Source: Chitinophaga pinensis
GTDB taxonomy: Bacteria; Bacteroidota; Bacteroidia; NS11-12g; UBA955
Direction: 5' to 3'
NCBI GenBank assembly: GCA_945888525.1
Contig: CAMDAF010000011.1
Span: forward strand, 1 to 64,000
Length of the DNA stretch: 64,000 bases
Shown here: positions 1 to 8,470 of the stretch, piece by piece
How positions within the stretch are numbered: the stretch's first letter is position 1
How the letters are laid out: each line of letters starts with the position of its first letter
Notes under the pieces: model-generated
What the model saw: the letters and a program-made list of their open reading frames with translations, nothing else
What the model was told of the DNA's origin: nothing
The model's database searches: none
Program-made: the position numbers and the translations under genes

Positions 1-49
1 CTTTTTTGGCTTCAAAAAAAAGAAACCCGCTAAGAAACCAAAAGTATAG
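1..49 (+). CDS. 3' end of a gene entering from the left
   Basis: An open frame running in from the left edge ends with the residues FFGFKKKKPAKKPKV and a TAG stop at 47-49. Only the last 15 residues are visible. The lysine- and proline-rich tail is too short to assign a function. It lies just left of the att-like repeat region, so it may belong to a neighbouring, possibly related, element or to the host. Confidence 0.4.
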   Translation, partial: FFGFKKKKPAKKPKV

Positions 50-56
50 ACAAACC

Positions 57-149
57 TAGACTTTTTTAGAATTTGAAGAACATAAAAAAAGCGTGCAAAA
101 CCTTGATTTTACACGCTTTTAGACTGTTTTAGACAATCTGTCTGCGGAG
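57..149. repeat. Left junction: att-arm-like repeats, hairpin and GCGGAG core
   Basis: This stretch is colinear with the right junction (40630-40725). It holds an AGAC-type repeat at 57-74, a hairpin at 87-120, a second repeat TTTAGACTGTTTTAGAC ending at 134, and GCGGAG at 144-149. The right end has the same order, and GCGGAG begins exactly ten bases after the last AGAC in both places. The bases after GCGGAG (144-166) match the 3' end of the tRNA-Ser gene at 16 of 23 positions. I read this as the distal attachment junction, degenerate or belonging to a tandem element. Confidence 0.5.
87..120. terminator. Palindromic hairpin of the left junction
   Basis: The arms AAAAGCGTGCAAAA and TTTTACACGCTTTT flank the loop CCTTGA, with one mismatch in the stem. 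A near-identical hairpin sits at 40664-40695, but its loop reads TCAAGG, the reverse complement. It could act as a bidirectional terminator insulating the element ends, or as a recombination-associated structure. Confidence 0.5.
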
Positions 150-633
150 GGAGGGGATGGTGAACCATAGCCCTCAAACCCTTATAATTCCTTGACTTTT
201 TAACTTTTATTGCGAACGGGTAACCAGTTGGCATCCCAGTGACCTAAGATGGGGACTTTAACTTCCGCCCCTGTGATTAACCATTAGCAACACAAATATA
301 TACTTTTTACTCGGAGAATTACCAAATGAACGTCCGATAAATTTAATTCTAATACGTTCAATTTTGTACCCAACCTAACAGTCTAGGTTGCATATCTATT
401 ATTCGTAATTCGTTTTTCGAATCCCCGTTATCCTTTAGTTTCCGCTAAAACACTGCAACGACAGGCACTTTTTAAAATCATATCTATTTAGGCAATTGGC
501 AATGGGTATATATATACCATTGCCATATTGCCATGAATGATTTTACCGAATTAATGACTTGATTGAAAAAATCAATTTGTGCAGTTTTTACGTTTTTTGA
601 TTAAAAATAATTTCAAAATCAAAACGGAATATT
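150..633. other. Gene-free left end of the element
   Basis: I find no convincing coding region in these roughly 480 bases. The stretch holds the nested palindrome described at 491-532 and is otherwise AT-rich. It lies directly upstream of the regulator and replication genes, so it is a natural place for a replication origin, a transfer or packaging site, or the promoter region of the plus-strand module. Confidence 0.4.
491..532. promoter_or_regulatory. Large nested palindrome, candidate origin or operator
   Basis: GGCAATTGGCAATGG on the left is answered by CCATTGCCATATTGCC on the right, around a TA-alternating centre (about 506-516). GGCAAT occurs twice in the left arm and ATTGCC twice in the right arm, so the dyad is nested. 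AT-rich centres of this kind suit helix opening at origins or dimeric repressor binding. Which of these it is cannot be told from sequence alone. Confidence 0.45.
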
Positions 634-1026
634 ATGGTTAAACTTCTAAAAGAAACCCTCGATCAACTAAAACTTGTAAAAGTACAAGTGCACTCATTTT
701 CGGCTCGAAAGCAAATGAACTTATTTGAAAGTGAAGTCGCCCCCGAAATTAGCTTTAATGGCTATAAACTTACCCTGGAATACAACAACTACCTTGACTC
801 ACTGTACCAACAGTGCAAAACCAATCTTGAGGAAAAACTCAATGGAATCAACAACAATCCCGAAGAACTTAAAAAAGCAATTGACCTTTACAGATTTGAA
901 GTACGTGAATTCAAAATCAGATATTTTCCAAAGGATAATGAGCAAGTGCTGTTTAACAGGATTGATTTCGTCAAGACCACCCTAGCAGGTATAAATGATG
1001 ATATTAGCTTGAAAAAAAAATTCTAA
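634..1026 (+). CDS. RteC-like regulator, N-terminal part before an A9 frameshift
   Basis: 130 residues, ATG start. The frame runs into an A9 run (1012-1020) and stops six bases later. The following frame (1011-1490) continues without a stop and carries an RteC-like C-terminus, so the two pieces together make a protein of about 285 residues, close to the usual RteC length. In CTnDOT-type elements RteC activates the excision genes. The next gene here is excisionase-like, which fits. The N-terminal part alone is helical and charged, with no motif I can name. Either transcripts slip -1 at A9 or the gene is broken. Confidence 0.6.
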   Translation: MVKLLKETLDQLKLVKVQVHSFSARKQMNLFESEVAPEISFNGYKLTLEYNNYLDSLYQQCKTNLEEKLNGINNNPEELKKAIDLYRFEVREFKIRYFPKDNEQVLFNRIDFVKTTLAGINDDISLKKKF

Positions 1027-1043
1027 GCTTTTTTAATATCCAG

Positions 1044-1490
1044 TTGCAGTTTGTTGAAATGCTTGACCAGCTTTATTTGCATCGAATCCATCATTTGGAT
1101 AAGTATTTCCCCTCAAAGCCTGTAGTACCGGTTACTAATTTAATCGACCTGGGTATCCCTACTTCCAAAGAATTATCAGCCTATCATCTAGGGCAATTAA
1201 GCCTCTTCCCTAAAAACAGTGGTGCGACCAATTTGAAATGGAATCGTGAAAAAATCGCCTTTGTGGAGCTTTTCGTAACGGTACATGAGAGCAAAGCGAT
1301 TATTGGGAAAGATGGCAAACCTGTTTCTAAAAAGGATTTCATGGAGCTCCTTATGTGGTTTTTCAATATTCGGATATCACAATGGTCAAGATTAATCAAT
1401 TCTTCCGGTGATCGTAAAATCCAACGTGAAAGCCAGTATTTAAGCGAGCTGAACAAGATTTTCATAGACTATCTCGACAAAAGGCTCTGA
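1044..1490 (+). CDS. RteC-like regulator, C-terminal part
   Basis: The frame is open from 1011. Inside it the first available starts are TTG at 1044 and ATG at 1059, neither with a ribosome-binding site, which suggests it is read from the upstream frame by a -1 shift. The segment LKWNREKIAFVELFVTVHES followed by a helical region with F-x-I-R resembles the C-terminal core of RteC proteins, where LKWTGSKTDLVELIYAL-type sequence is typical. Predicted role: transcriptional activator of excision or mobilisation genes. Family assignment rests on remembered motif similarity, so it is moderate. Confidence 0.55.
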   Translation: MQFVEMLDQLYLHRIHHLDKYFPSKPVVPVTNLIDLGIPTSKELSAYHLGQLSLFPKNSGATNLKWNREKIAFVELFVTVHESKAIIGKDGKPVSKKDFMELLMWFFNIRISQWSRLINSSGDRKIQRESQYLSELNKIFIDYLDKRL

Positions 1491-1497
1491 AATAAAT

Positions 1498-1527
1498 CTT
1501 ATGTAAGTTACATGTAAGTTACATAAG
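1498..1527. promoter_or_regulatory. Tandem dyad operator upstream of the excisionase-like gene
   Basis: The 11-base unit ATGTAAGTTAC is repeated twice head to tail and bounded by CTT and ATAAG. Each unit is itself an odd-length palindrome (GTAA-G-TTAC). The site lies about 55 bases before the HTH gene at 1580 and just after the RteC-like gene, so it is a likely binding site for one of these regulators. Confidence 0.5.
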
Positions 1528-1579
1528 GAACTTGCCCAAAGGTTTTAGCATTGCATCCTGAATTCAAAATCATGATGCT

Positions 1580-1882
1580 ATGAGTACGAACATTCTAATA
1601 CCACAAACCGACTATGAAACACTTCTTCACAAAGTCTCCGACTTAGAAAAAGAGATTGATAAGCTCAAACAGCTTAATCAAATTGTACCTGAAAAAGACA
1701 GGTACATGGACATGAAAAATGCAAGTGCATTGCTGGGCATTAGCAGAGCTTCTATTTACCGAATTATGCTTCGTGGCGAATTGGGTTATACCAATATTGG
1801 TCGACAGAGGCGGTTACTGATTTCTGACTTGATGAAGTATTCAGAAAACAAACGCAAAAAACCGCTTGGCTCATTACTCTAA
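1580..1882 (+). CDS. Excisionase-like helix-turn-helix protein
   Basis: 100 residues. An N-terminal coiled coil (about 12-38, DLEKEIDKLKQLNQ) is followed by a winged HTH of the MerR/excisionase type (about 43-90), with MKNASALLGISRASIYRIM and a basic end. Such proteins in Bacteroidota integrative elements bend DNA near att sites or activate neighbouring genes. It sits between the RteC-like regulator and the primase-helicase, behind the tandem dyad at 1498-1527. It could be a directionality factor or a replication-control protein. The fold is clear, the role is inferred. Confidence 0.75.
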   Translation: MSTNILIPQTDYETLLHKVSDLEKEIDKLKQLNQIVPEKDRYMDMKNASALLGISRASIYRIMLRGELGYTNIGRQRRLLISDLMKYSENKRKKPLGSLL

Positions 1883-1902
1883 TCCTACAAACCTCATTTT
1901 TT

Positions 1903-3978
1903 ATGTCATTAAGCAAAGAATCCATTTTATACAAAACCAATAAAGGCCTAGATGTATTCAAATACTTCTTGGGAAATCGATTTACTAAAGTTGGTAAATC
2001 TTTTAAAAGCCCGTTCTACCAGGATAGCAAAGCAGCATGCTATTTGTACCTGGACAAAAAATCAAACATTTACAAGTTCAAGGATTTCGGTGATTCCGAA
2101 TACAGTGGTGATTGTTTTTTCTTTGTCGGAAAGATATTCGGATATAGCTGTGATGACAGATCCGATTTTATAAAAATCCTTGAAATCATAGACGGTGAAC
2201 TAGGATTATGCCTAGAAGACCAAAGACAAAAAGTTGATCGTGTAGTACGCGACAACAAAGGCACTGTTTCAGTCGCTAGTAAGATTCCTTCTATTCACGA
2301 TGGTTTTGAAACCGCAAAGAATAAACTCCCTATCCAATACAAAGAGTTCAATGAATCAGAACTAGCATTTTGGAAACAATATGGCATCAGTCATGAAGTA
2401 TTGAAGCGTTACAATGTTTGTTCTATCGATACCTACCATGGCATTTCTAAAGAGAATAAAGAGTTCTTTTTGAAAAGTACTGTTGAGCAGCCCATTTTCG
2501 GTTACCAAGGTAGAAGATACACGAAGCTTTATCGACCCCACTCCCAATTTCGATTTCTTTATACAGGTGAGATTACCGAAAACTACGTTTTTGGACTGGA
2601 GCAACTTCCAGTAAGGGGCGATATCCTTTTCATTACAGGTGGAGAGAAAGATGTTTTGAGCCTTGTGGCGCATGGATTTCATGCGATTTGTTTAAACAGT
2701 GAGACAGCACATATCCCAAAAAACCTGTTACGAGGATTGAGCTATCGTTTCAAGCACATCACTATTCTATATGATTCAGATGAAACAGGCAGAAATTCCA
2801 TGGAAAAGCTCACTAAAGACTATAAGAGCTTTCAAATAAAATCACTTCTACTCCCTCTGCCTGGGACAAAAAAAGCTAAAGACATTTCAGACTTCTTCAA
2901 ACTGGGACACTCAGCCGATGATTTGATGATGCTCTTTTTAGAGATGCTCGATCATTTATACGAGGATACACTATCCGTTATGAAAAGTTGCGAAATAGAT
3001 TTTGATAATCCACCGAAAGCACCGGAACCAGTAATTACCATAAACGATGTAACCATTGGAACACCTGGAAACATAGTCTGTATTGCCGGTGCAGAAGGTA
3101 GCGGTAAAACTAACTACCTAGGAGGGCTTCTTTCAGGCGCAATAAAGCCCGAAGAAGCGGTTATTGATACACTTGGAACATACGTTAAGCAAAACGAGAC
3201 AAAAAAGGCTGTATTGCTCTACGATACCGAGCAATCAGAGTACCAACTCTATAAAAACGTTTCCTATATCGTTAAAAGAGCAACACTTAATCACCCACCT
3301 GCATGGTTTAAAACATTCGGTCTTATTGGAATTTCAAGAAACGAGCGCATGAATCTTATCCTGGAATCAATGGATCGCTTGTATTACGAACACGGAGGCA
3401 TTCACATGGTTGTTATTGATGGTATCGCTGATTTGCTTAACGGGGTCAATGACGAGGAAAGTTCAGTAAAGCTCATCGAGGAACTGTTTCGAATGGCTGC
3501 TATCTACAACACCTGTATCATATGCGTAGTTCATATGGCTCCTTCAGGAATGAAACTACGCGGTCACCTCGGTTCTGAGGTTCAACGTAAAGCTGCCGGG
3601 ATATTACTCATCGAAAAAGAGACAAATGTCAACTGTAGTGTTGTAAAAGCCCTCAAAGTACGTGACGGTTCCCCACTGGATGTTCCACTAATCCAGTTTG
3701 GTTGGAGCAAAACGGAAGGTCGTCACGTCTTCCTAGGTGAAAAAAGCAAGGAAGAATCAGAATCACGTAAACTATCCGAGCTAACTGAGGTAGCCAAAGT
3801 GATTTTTTCAAAGAAACAAACTGTTTCTCCTGCGGATTTAGTGAAACTAGTCATGGAAGAATTGGATGTGAAGGAAAGAATGGCTAGGAATTACATAAAA
3901 TTCATGAAGGATCATGATATCATAGAGAAAAACACTAACAGCAATGGAGATTATTCCCTTCCTTTCCTTCCATTTTAA
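1903..3978 (+). CDS. Toprim primase fused to RecA-like helicase
   Basis: 691 residues. Residues 25-80 resemble a primase zinc-binding region but lack the usual CHC2 cysteines. A Toprim domain follows (about 240-320) with ITGGEKD near 244 and YDSDETG near 289, the acidic metal-binding signatures. A RecA/RepA-like ATPase occupies about 385-610, with Walker A GAEGSGKT near 396 and Walker B VVIDGIADLL near 503. A winged-helix-like end lies at about 640-691. The protein should prime and unwind DNA for replication of the excised circular element. It starts 20 bases after the excisionase-like gene and is followed by a terminator. No separate replication initiator is visible. Confidence 0.85.
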   Translation: MSLSKESILYKTNKGLDVFKYFLGNRFTKVGKSFKSPFYQDSKAACYLYLDKKSNIYKFKDFGDSEYSGDCFFFVGKIFGYSCDDRSDFIKILEIIDGELGLCLEDQRQKVDRVVRDNKGTVSVASKIPSIHDGFETAKNKLPIQYKEFNESELAFWKQYGISHEVLKRYNVCSIDTYHGISKENKEFFLKSTVEQPIFGYQGRRYTKLYRPHSQFRFLYTGEITENYVFGLEQLPVRGDILFITGGEKDVLSLVAHGFHAICLNSETAHIPKNLLRGLSYRFKHITILYDSDETGRNSMEKLTKDYKSFQIKSLLLPLPGTKKAKDISDFFKLGHSADDLMMLFLEMLDHLYEDTLSVMKSCEIDFDNPPKAPEPVITINDVTIGTPGNIVCIAGAEGSGKTNYLGGLLSGAIKPEEAVIDTLGTYVKQNETKKAVLLYDTEQSEYQLYKNVSYIVKRATLNHPPAWFKTFGLIGISRNERMNLILESMDRLYYEHGGIHMVVIDGIADLLNGVNDEESSVKLIEELFRMAAIYNTCIICVVHMAPSGMKLRGHLGSEVQRKAAGILLIEKETNVNCSVVKALKVRDGSPLDVPLIQFGWSKTEGRHVFLGEKSKEESESRKLSELTEVAKVIFSKKQTVSPADLVKLVMEELDVKERMARNYIKFMKDHDIIEKNTNSNGDYSLPFLPF

Positions 3979-4059
3979 GGGTTTATTCCTACCTGTTTCC
4001 GATAGTTTTCCTATGAATTTCCGATAATTTGCCAGTTTCGCCCCCATTTTTCTGGCATT

Positions 4060-4091
4060 ACTCCCACAGATTTCCTGTGGGAGTTTGTTTT
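4060..4091 (+). terminator. Rho-independent terminator after the primase-helicase
   Basis: The arms ACTCCCACAG (4060-4069) and CTGTGGGAGT (4075-4084) form a perfect 10-bp stem with a 5-base loop, followed by TTGTTTTT. It separates the replication module from the defence cassette. Confidence 0.75.
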
Positions 4092-4170
4092 TAAACACAA
4101 TGAAAACTTTTTATTCACTTAACTCTCATAAGTTGTTTTGAACTAAATAAAAAACGTCAAATTCTTTCCT

Positions 4171-4178
4171 TACATTTG
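4171..4178 (+). promoter_or_regulatory. Bacteroidota -7 box of the defence operon
   Basis: TACATTTG matches the Bacteroidota TAnnTTTG consensus and lies 32 bases before the ATG of the XRE gene. I see no clear -33 element, so confidence is limited. Confidence 0.45.
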
Positions 4179-4210
4179 ACCATTGAAGTACAAGTTTTAA
4201 AAAAGACAAT

Positions 4211-4525
4211 ATGCTTGGGTTAAAATTGAGAGAGTTAAGAGAGTCAAATGGTCTTGTTCAAAGACAAATAGCTGCACAACTTGAAGTAGATACAGCATAT
4301 ATAAGTAAAGTTGAAAACGAGGAGAAACCAATAAGTAAAATACATATTTCAAAACTTGCTCAAATTTTCAAAATTCCTGAGAAGGAATTATTAAAAATGT
4401 GGCTAGCTGATAAGATTTATGAATTAATAATTGATGAAGAAAATCCACTTGACGTATTAAAATCTGTACAAAGGCAAATTGTACAAAACACAATAAATCA
4501 AGACAATAAAAAAATGGCGATATGA
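4211..4525 (+). CDS. XRE-family regulator of the restriction cassette
   Basis: 104 residues. A Cro/CI-type HTH fills residues 1-60 (LRELRESNGLVQRQIAAQLE, then AYISKVENEEKPIS). The C-terminus is an acidic helical tail. The stop overlaps the start of the McrB-like gene (ATGA), so they are translationally coupled. This position fits a controller that delays or tunes restriction activity, as C proteins do in restriction-modification systems. Base composition drops sharply towards AT from this gene on compared with the primase. Confidence 0.85.
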   Translation: MLGLKLRELRESNGLVQRQIAAQLEVDTAYISKVENEEKPISKIHISKLAQIFKIPEKELLKMWLADKIYELIIDEENPLDVLKSVQRQIVQNTINQDNKKMAI

Positions 4526-6111
4526 ATTTTATAAGCACAAATACTATAATCAATGCTTATAAAGAGCTAGTAAAAGTTGATGTCAAAAACGCTAGTGTTT
4601 TTCATATTTTCTTGATATTAAAAGGATGTGGAATCAATGAAACAACATCATTGCCAGTTGACACAATTTCAGAAAAAGGATATAGCGTTGGACAAAAACT
4701 CAGTATGCTTTTTAATGAAAATGAACTAAAGCCTGACAAATACGAGTTTATAAATCCATTTAATATGAAAGAATGGGCTGCTCAAGCACCTTCAGAAACA
4801 TTAAAGAAATGGGTATCTTCAAGAATAAAAAACAATATTATTGGTGGAGCAACAACTTGGAGAAAAATTATTCGTGAAGATATTTATAATGATAAAATCA
4901 AATTCGCAAATAATTATGTTGAAGAGATAAAAACTCTTACTATCCCGAATGAAAAAATAAAACTCTGGCCTTTAGCCCTTTGGTACTTTAGATTTTCAGA
5001 ATTCGAGAGTAACTTTAGTCCGAATGAATTGATAGAATTATTTGTAAATGAACTGCAAATAACAGACAGGGAAATAGGATTATTATTTGATAGGTCAATA
5101 GAAATAGAATTGAATTTTTCTACAGAGCCAGTCCAAATGTTGGAAATTCGAAGATTAATTGGAAATCCAGCAAATTATAATAGCGAAAAATACACAAGTT
5201 CAATTTCTCAAGTGAGTGACTTTACACAACAAAATTACATTTCAAAATTTATAATCATGAATACATCAAAAACAATTAGCGAAGACAAAATAATTAAGCT
5301 TTTAAAAGAAAATTATCAAATTATTTTGTCAGGACCTCCCGGAACGTCTAAGTCGTTTTTAGCCGATTCGATTTCAAAAAAAATTGCTAGCAAATCAGAT
5401 AATATATTAAAAATTCAATTCCACCCTCAATATTCTTATCAAGATTTTATTGGTGGCTTCATCGTCAATGGGGATAAAGTTGAAAAAAACAGAGGGACTT
5501 TATTGAAATTCCTTGATAAAATAAAAGGTTCAACAGAGAATTTTGTCCTTATAATTGATGAAATTAACAGGGCAAATGTGGGAAGTGTTTTTGGAGAAAT
5601 CATACAATGTTTAGACAGGAACTATTCATTAAAGACAAACATTGCCGGAATTGAAGAAGATTTACAATTACCCAAAAATTTGTTTGTAATTTCTACAATG
5701 AATACTGCGGATAGGTCTTTAAGTTCAATGGATTTCGCATTGAGAAGACGATTTATTGATATCTACATTGCTCCCAATGAAAATCAATTAATTGATCTCA
5801 CTACAACCGAGTTGAAAATTTCATTAGCCGATTTTTTGAGGAAGATTAATTTAAATCTAAGAACTTCATTACGAAATGATGAATTAGTAATTGGTCAAAC
5901 AGTATTTTATAATCAAGCTTTTTTTAATGAAGGAAAATTCCATTGGAATAATGAGAACCTAGAAGATTTATTTAACTATAAAATATTATCGATGATTGAA
6001 GATTTTTGTAGTAAAGAAAAAAGCAAAATAATCGAAATAACAGGAGGAAAACTACATAATCGATTAAATGGTTCAGAATTTATTGAAGCAATCACAGATT
6101 ATTTGGCATGA
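4522..6111 (+). CDS. McrB-like AAA+ motor of a LlaJI-type restriction system
   Basis: 529 residues. The N-terminal half (1-250) is unassigned and probably recognises DNA. The AAA+ module of the McrB family starts near 265: Walker A GPPGTSKS near 270, Walker B VLIIDEINRAN near 343, then NTADRSLSSMDFALRRRF near 395-412, the sensor and arginine-finger region typical of McrB. It should form a hexameric GTPase or ATPase that translocates DNA and works with the nuclease encoded next (ATGA overlap). In LlaJI the same pair acts with C5 methyltransferases, matching the gene order here. Confidence 0.85.
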   Translation: MNFISTNTIINAYKELVKVDVKNASVFHIFLILKGCGINETTSLPVDTISEKGYSVGQKLSMLFNENELKPDKYEFINPFNMKEWAAQAPSETLKKWVSSRIKNNIIGGATTWRKIIREDIYNDKIKFANNYVEEIKTLTIPNEKIKLWPLALWYFRFSEFESNFSPNELIELFVNELQITDREIGLLFDRSIEIELNFSTEPVQMLEIRRLIGNPANYNSEKYTSSISQVSDFTQQNYISKFIIMNTSKTISEDKIIKLLKENYQIILSGPPGTSKSFLADSISKKIASKSDNILKIQFHPQYSYQDFIGGFIVNGDKVEKNRGTLLKFLDKIKGSTENFVLIIDEINRANVGSVFGEIIQCLDRNYSLKTNIAGIEEDLQLPKNLFVISTMNTADRSLSSMDFALRRRFIDIYIAPNENQLIDLTTTELKISLADFLRKINLNLRTSLRNDELVIGQTVFYNQAFFNEGKFHWNNENLEDLFNYKILSMIEDFCSKEKSKIIEITGGKLHNRLNGSEFIEAITDYLA

Positions 6112-7334
6112 GAATAATTGATGTTTATGAAAACGAATCTATAACACTGGATGATAAGGATATCATCGAGTTGCGCACAATAAAAACTCAAAGTCCCCAG
6201 CTTCCATTTAGTTTGAGTGAAAATAAAATTTCACTTGATGATTATATTATTGGTGAAATTCAATTAAGTGAAAAATTAATTCGAATTAATCCGAGGCACA
6301 AAACATTGTCTCTCGAACATTATTTTGAAATGTTGCTTTTTATTGACAACTTAAATCAGCCTGATTTAAAATCAATTTCGCATTCCGAAAACTCTCACTT
6401 TGGAGTTAATGGCTTAATCGAAAATTTCATAAACCAATGTAATAATTTGATAGCCTTCGGTTTAACAGGTCAATATTTGCCTAAAAAAGTAAAATCACAT
6501 AAACCAAAAGGTAAAATTGTTCATTCTGAATTTGTAAAGAAACTTGTGCCGATTGAAGGAGTTTCTACTATAGTTGATGAATATAAAATTGATAATTCTG
6601 CTAATCAAATTATTAAGGCGGCACTAATGAAAATCTATGAATATAATAGATTAAATGCAGAACTTCGATTTCAAACAATTCGTATTTTATCACACTTTGA
6701 TGCTATTTCAAATTACGTTAAAGAATTAAAAGAAATTGCTGAGGATATTGAGAAATTTAATTCTTCCAATCCCAATTATCCTATCTGCCTAGAGTATTCA
6801 AAAAAAATACTTCTCGATTTCAAATTAGGATATTCAAATGATGGAAGTATTCAGTGGAATGCATTTTTAGAAAATTCAAATGCAACATTTGAAAAGTACA
6901 TTCGAAAAGTTCTTGATAAAGATTTGGATCATATTGTTAGTAAATGGGAAAAACCTAGAATTTTCGCAGAGATGAAGTTGGAAAAAGAAATTGGTCAAAA
7001 AGCATATTCTCCGGACATAATCATTGATTATTTTGAAGGATCTGCTCGAGCAGTTTTTGATGTAAAAAATAAATTTTTCTCTCCAAAAGAGTCAACTTTA
7101 AGCGACCTTACTAGTGTCGCTGATATTTATCAGCTAGTTTTTTATGCAAATCAATTAAATACTTCAATCTGTGGTTTAATATATCCAGCTGACGATTTTT
7201 ACGAACCTATTATTCTTGATTTGCGGGGTATTGATTTGCATTTTTTTCTCGTGACGATCAATATGAATTGTGATTTCAATACAAGAAATAATGCCCTTGT
7301 GAATAGCATCAACTATTGCTTAAAATATACATGA
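6108..7334 (+). CDS. McrC-like PD-(D/E)XK nuclease subunit
   Basis: 408 residues. The N-terminal half matches McrC-type architecture (beta-rich, helical middle). The nuclease core lies near 299-320: the aspartate in YSPDIIIDY, then AVFDVKNK, the D...D-x-K pattern of PD-(D/E)XK enzymes. It cuts DNA when bound to the McrB-like hexamer. The start overlaps the previous stop (ATGA) and the methyltransferase follows after ten bases. In sequence it is McrC or LlaJI R2 type. Which DNA it cuts, methylated or unmethylated, cannot be read from the sequence. Confidence 0.8.
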   Translation: MRIIDVYENESITLDDKDIIELRTIKTQSPQLPFSLSENKISLDDYIIGEIQLSEKLIRINPRHKTLSLEHYFEMLLFIDNLNQPDLKSISHSENSHFGVNGLIENFINQCNNLIAFGLTGQYLPKKVKSHKPKGKIVHSEFVKKLVPIEGVSTIVDEYKIDNSANQIIKAALMKIYEYNRLNAELRFQTIRILSHFDAISNYVKELKEIAEDIEKFNSSNPNYPICLEYSKKILLDFKLGYSNDGSIQWNAFLENSNATFEKYIRKVLDKDLDHIVSKWEKPRIFAEMKLEKEIGQKAYSPDIIIDYFEGSARAVFDVKNKFFSPKESTLSDLTSVADIYQLVFYANQLNTSICGLIYPADDFYEPIILDLRGIDLHFFLVTINMNCDFNTRNNALVNSINYCLKYT

Positions 7335-7344
7335 CAATACAATT

Positions 7345-8454
7345 ATGAAAAAGAAATTTAAATTCATTGACTTATTTTGTGGAATTGGAGGATTTAGACT
7401 ATCGTTTGATGAATTGGGAGGAGAATGTGTATTTTCTTCTGACATTGATAAATATGCATCTCAAACCTATGAACACAATTTTGGAGAATATCCTAGTGGG
7501 GATATAACAAAAATAGATGCGAGTGAGATTCCCGCTTTCGATATATTACTAGGGGGATTCCCATGTCAACCTTTCAGTTATTCTGGTCAAAAGGAAGGTT
7601 TTGAGGATAAGACACGAGGTACATTGTTTTTTGATATAGTAAGAATAATAAAATATCATAAACCAAAAATGTTTTTACTTGAAAATGTAAAAGGTTTAAA
7701 ATCGCACAACAATGGAGAAACACTTAGGATTATTGAAGAAACATTAATCGAACTTGGCTATCATATTCATTGGAAAGTTTTAGATAGTTTGAATTTTGGT
7801 GTTCCTCAAAAAAGAGAACGTTGGTATTGCGTTGGGTTTGATAAAAATGTTGATTTTTCATTTCCCAAAGGAAAAAACAGTAATCCAAAATTAAGGGATA
7901 TAATTATTGAATCAGACAATAATGACAAGAGTTTGAAATTAACCGATTTCGAGATAGAACGTATTGCAAAGCACTTTAAATCAAACGATGTGCGAGTAAA
8001 GCATGATAATTCAAAATATGCTCCTAATACAAAAAAAGGGAAATATGGTATTTATTCATTTCAGAAATCAGATGGCTCATTAAGATTCCATGTTGGAGAT
8101 GTTGCTAAAACACAAATTCAGGAAGCGTTTTATTCATGCATGGATACTTATGCTTGTACTATTATTGCTAATAGAACTCCAAAATTATGGGATATTAAAA
8201 GAAAGTTATCAGTTCGAGAAGCCGCAAGACTTCAAGGGTTTCCTGATAGTTTCAACTTTCCAGTATCAAATAATCAAGCATACAAGCAGTTAGGCAATTC
8301 GGTCGTTGTATCAGTTATCAAAGCTATTGGAAAAGAAATGATTAAGTCTTATTTCGGCGGAGTTATTAGAATTGACTTGTTTTCAAATATTCAAACTAAT
8401 TCTGAATTAGAAATACAGAGGAGTAATAAAACACAACATGTTGGAAATTTATAA
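7345..8454 (+). CDS. C5-cytosine DNA methyltransferase of the restriction cassette
   Basis: 369 residues with the full C5-methyltransferase motif set: motif I DLFCGIGGF (about 9-17), catalytic Cys in GGFPCQPFS (about 70-78), ENV (about 112), QKRERW motif VIII (about 154), a target-recognition region (about 180-290), and ARLQGFPDSF with QLGNSVV near the end. It adds a methyl group to cytosine C5 at a specific site. Its place directly behind McrB/McrC-like genes suggests it protects the element's own DNA, as in LlaJI, where modification blocks cleavage. The sequence specificity is unknown. Confidence 0.9.
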   Translation: MKKKFKFIDLFCGIGGFRLSFDELGGECVFSSDIDKYASQTYEHNFGEYPSGDITKIDASEIPAFDILLGGFPCQPFSYSGQKEGFEDKTRGTLFFDIVRIIKYHKPKMFLLENVKGLKSHNNGETLRIIEETLIELGYHIHWKVLDSLNFGVPQKRERWYCVGFDKNVDFSFPKGKNSNPKLRDIIIESDNNDKSLKLTDFEIERIAKHFKSNDVRVKHDNSKYAPNTKKGKYGIYSFQKSDGSLRFHVGDVAKTQIQEAFYSCMDTYACTIIANRTPKLWDIKRKLSVREAARLQGFPDSFNFPVSNNQAYKQLGNSVVVSVIKAIGKEMIKSYFGGVIRIDLFSNIQTNSELEIQRSNKTQHVGNL

Positions 8455-8470
8455 CCATTAATCGAAAAAT

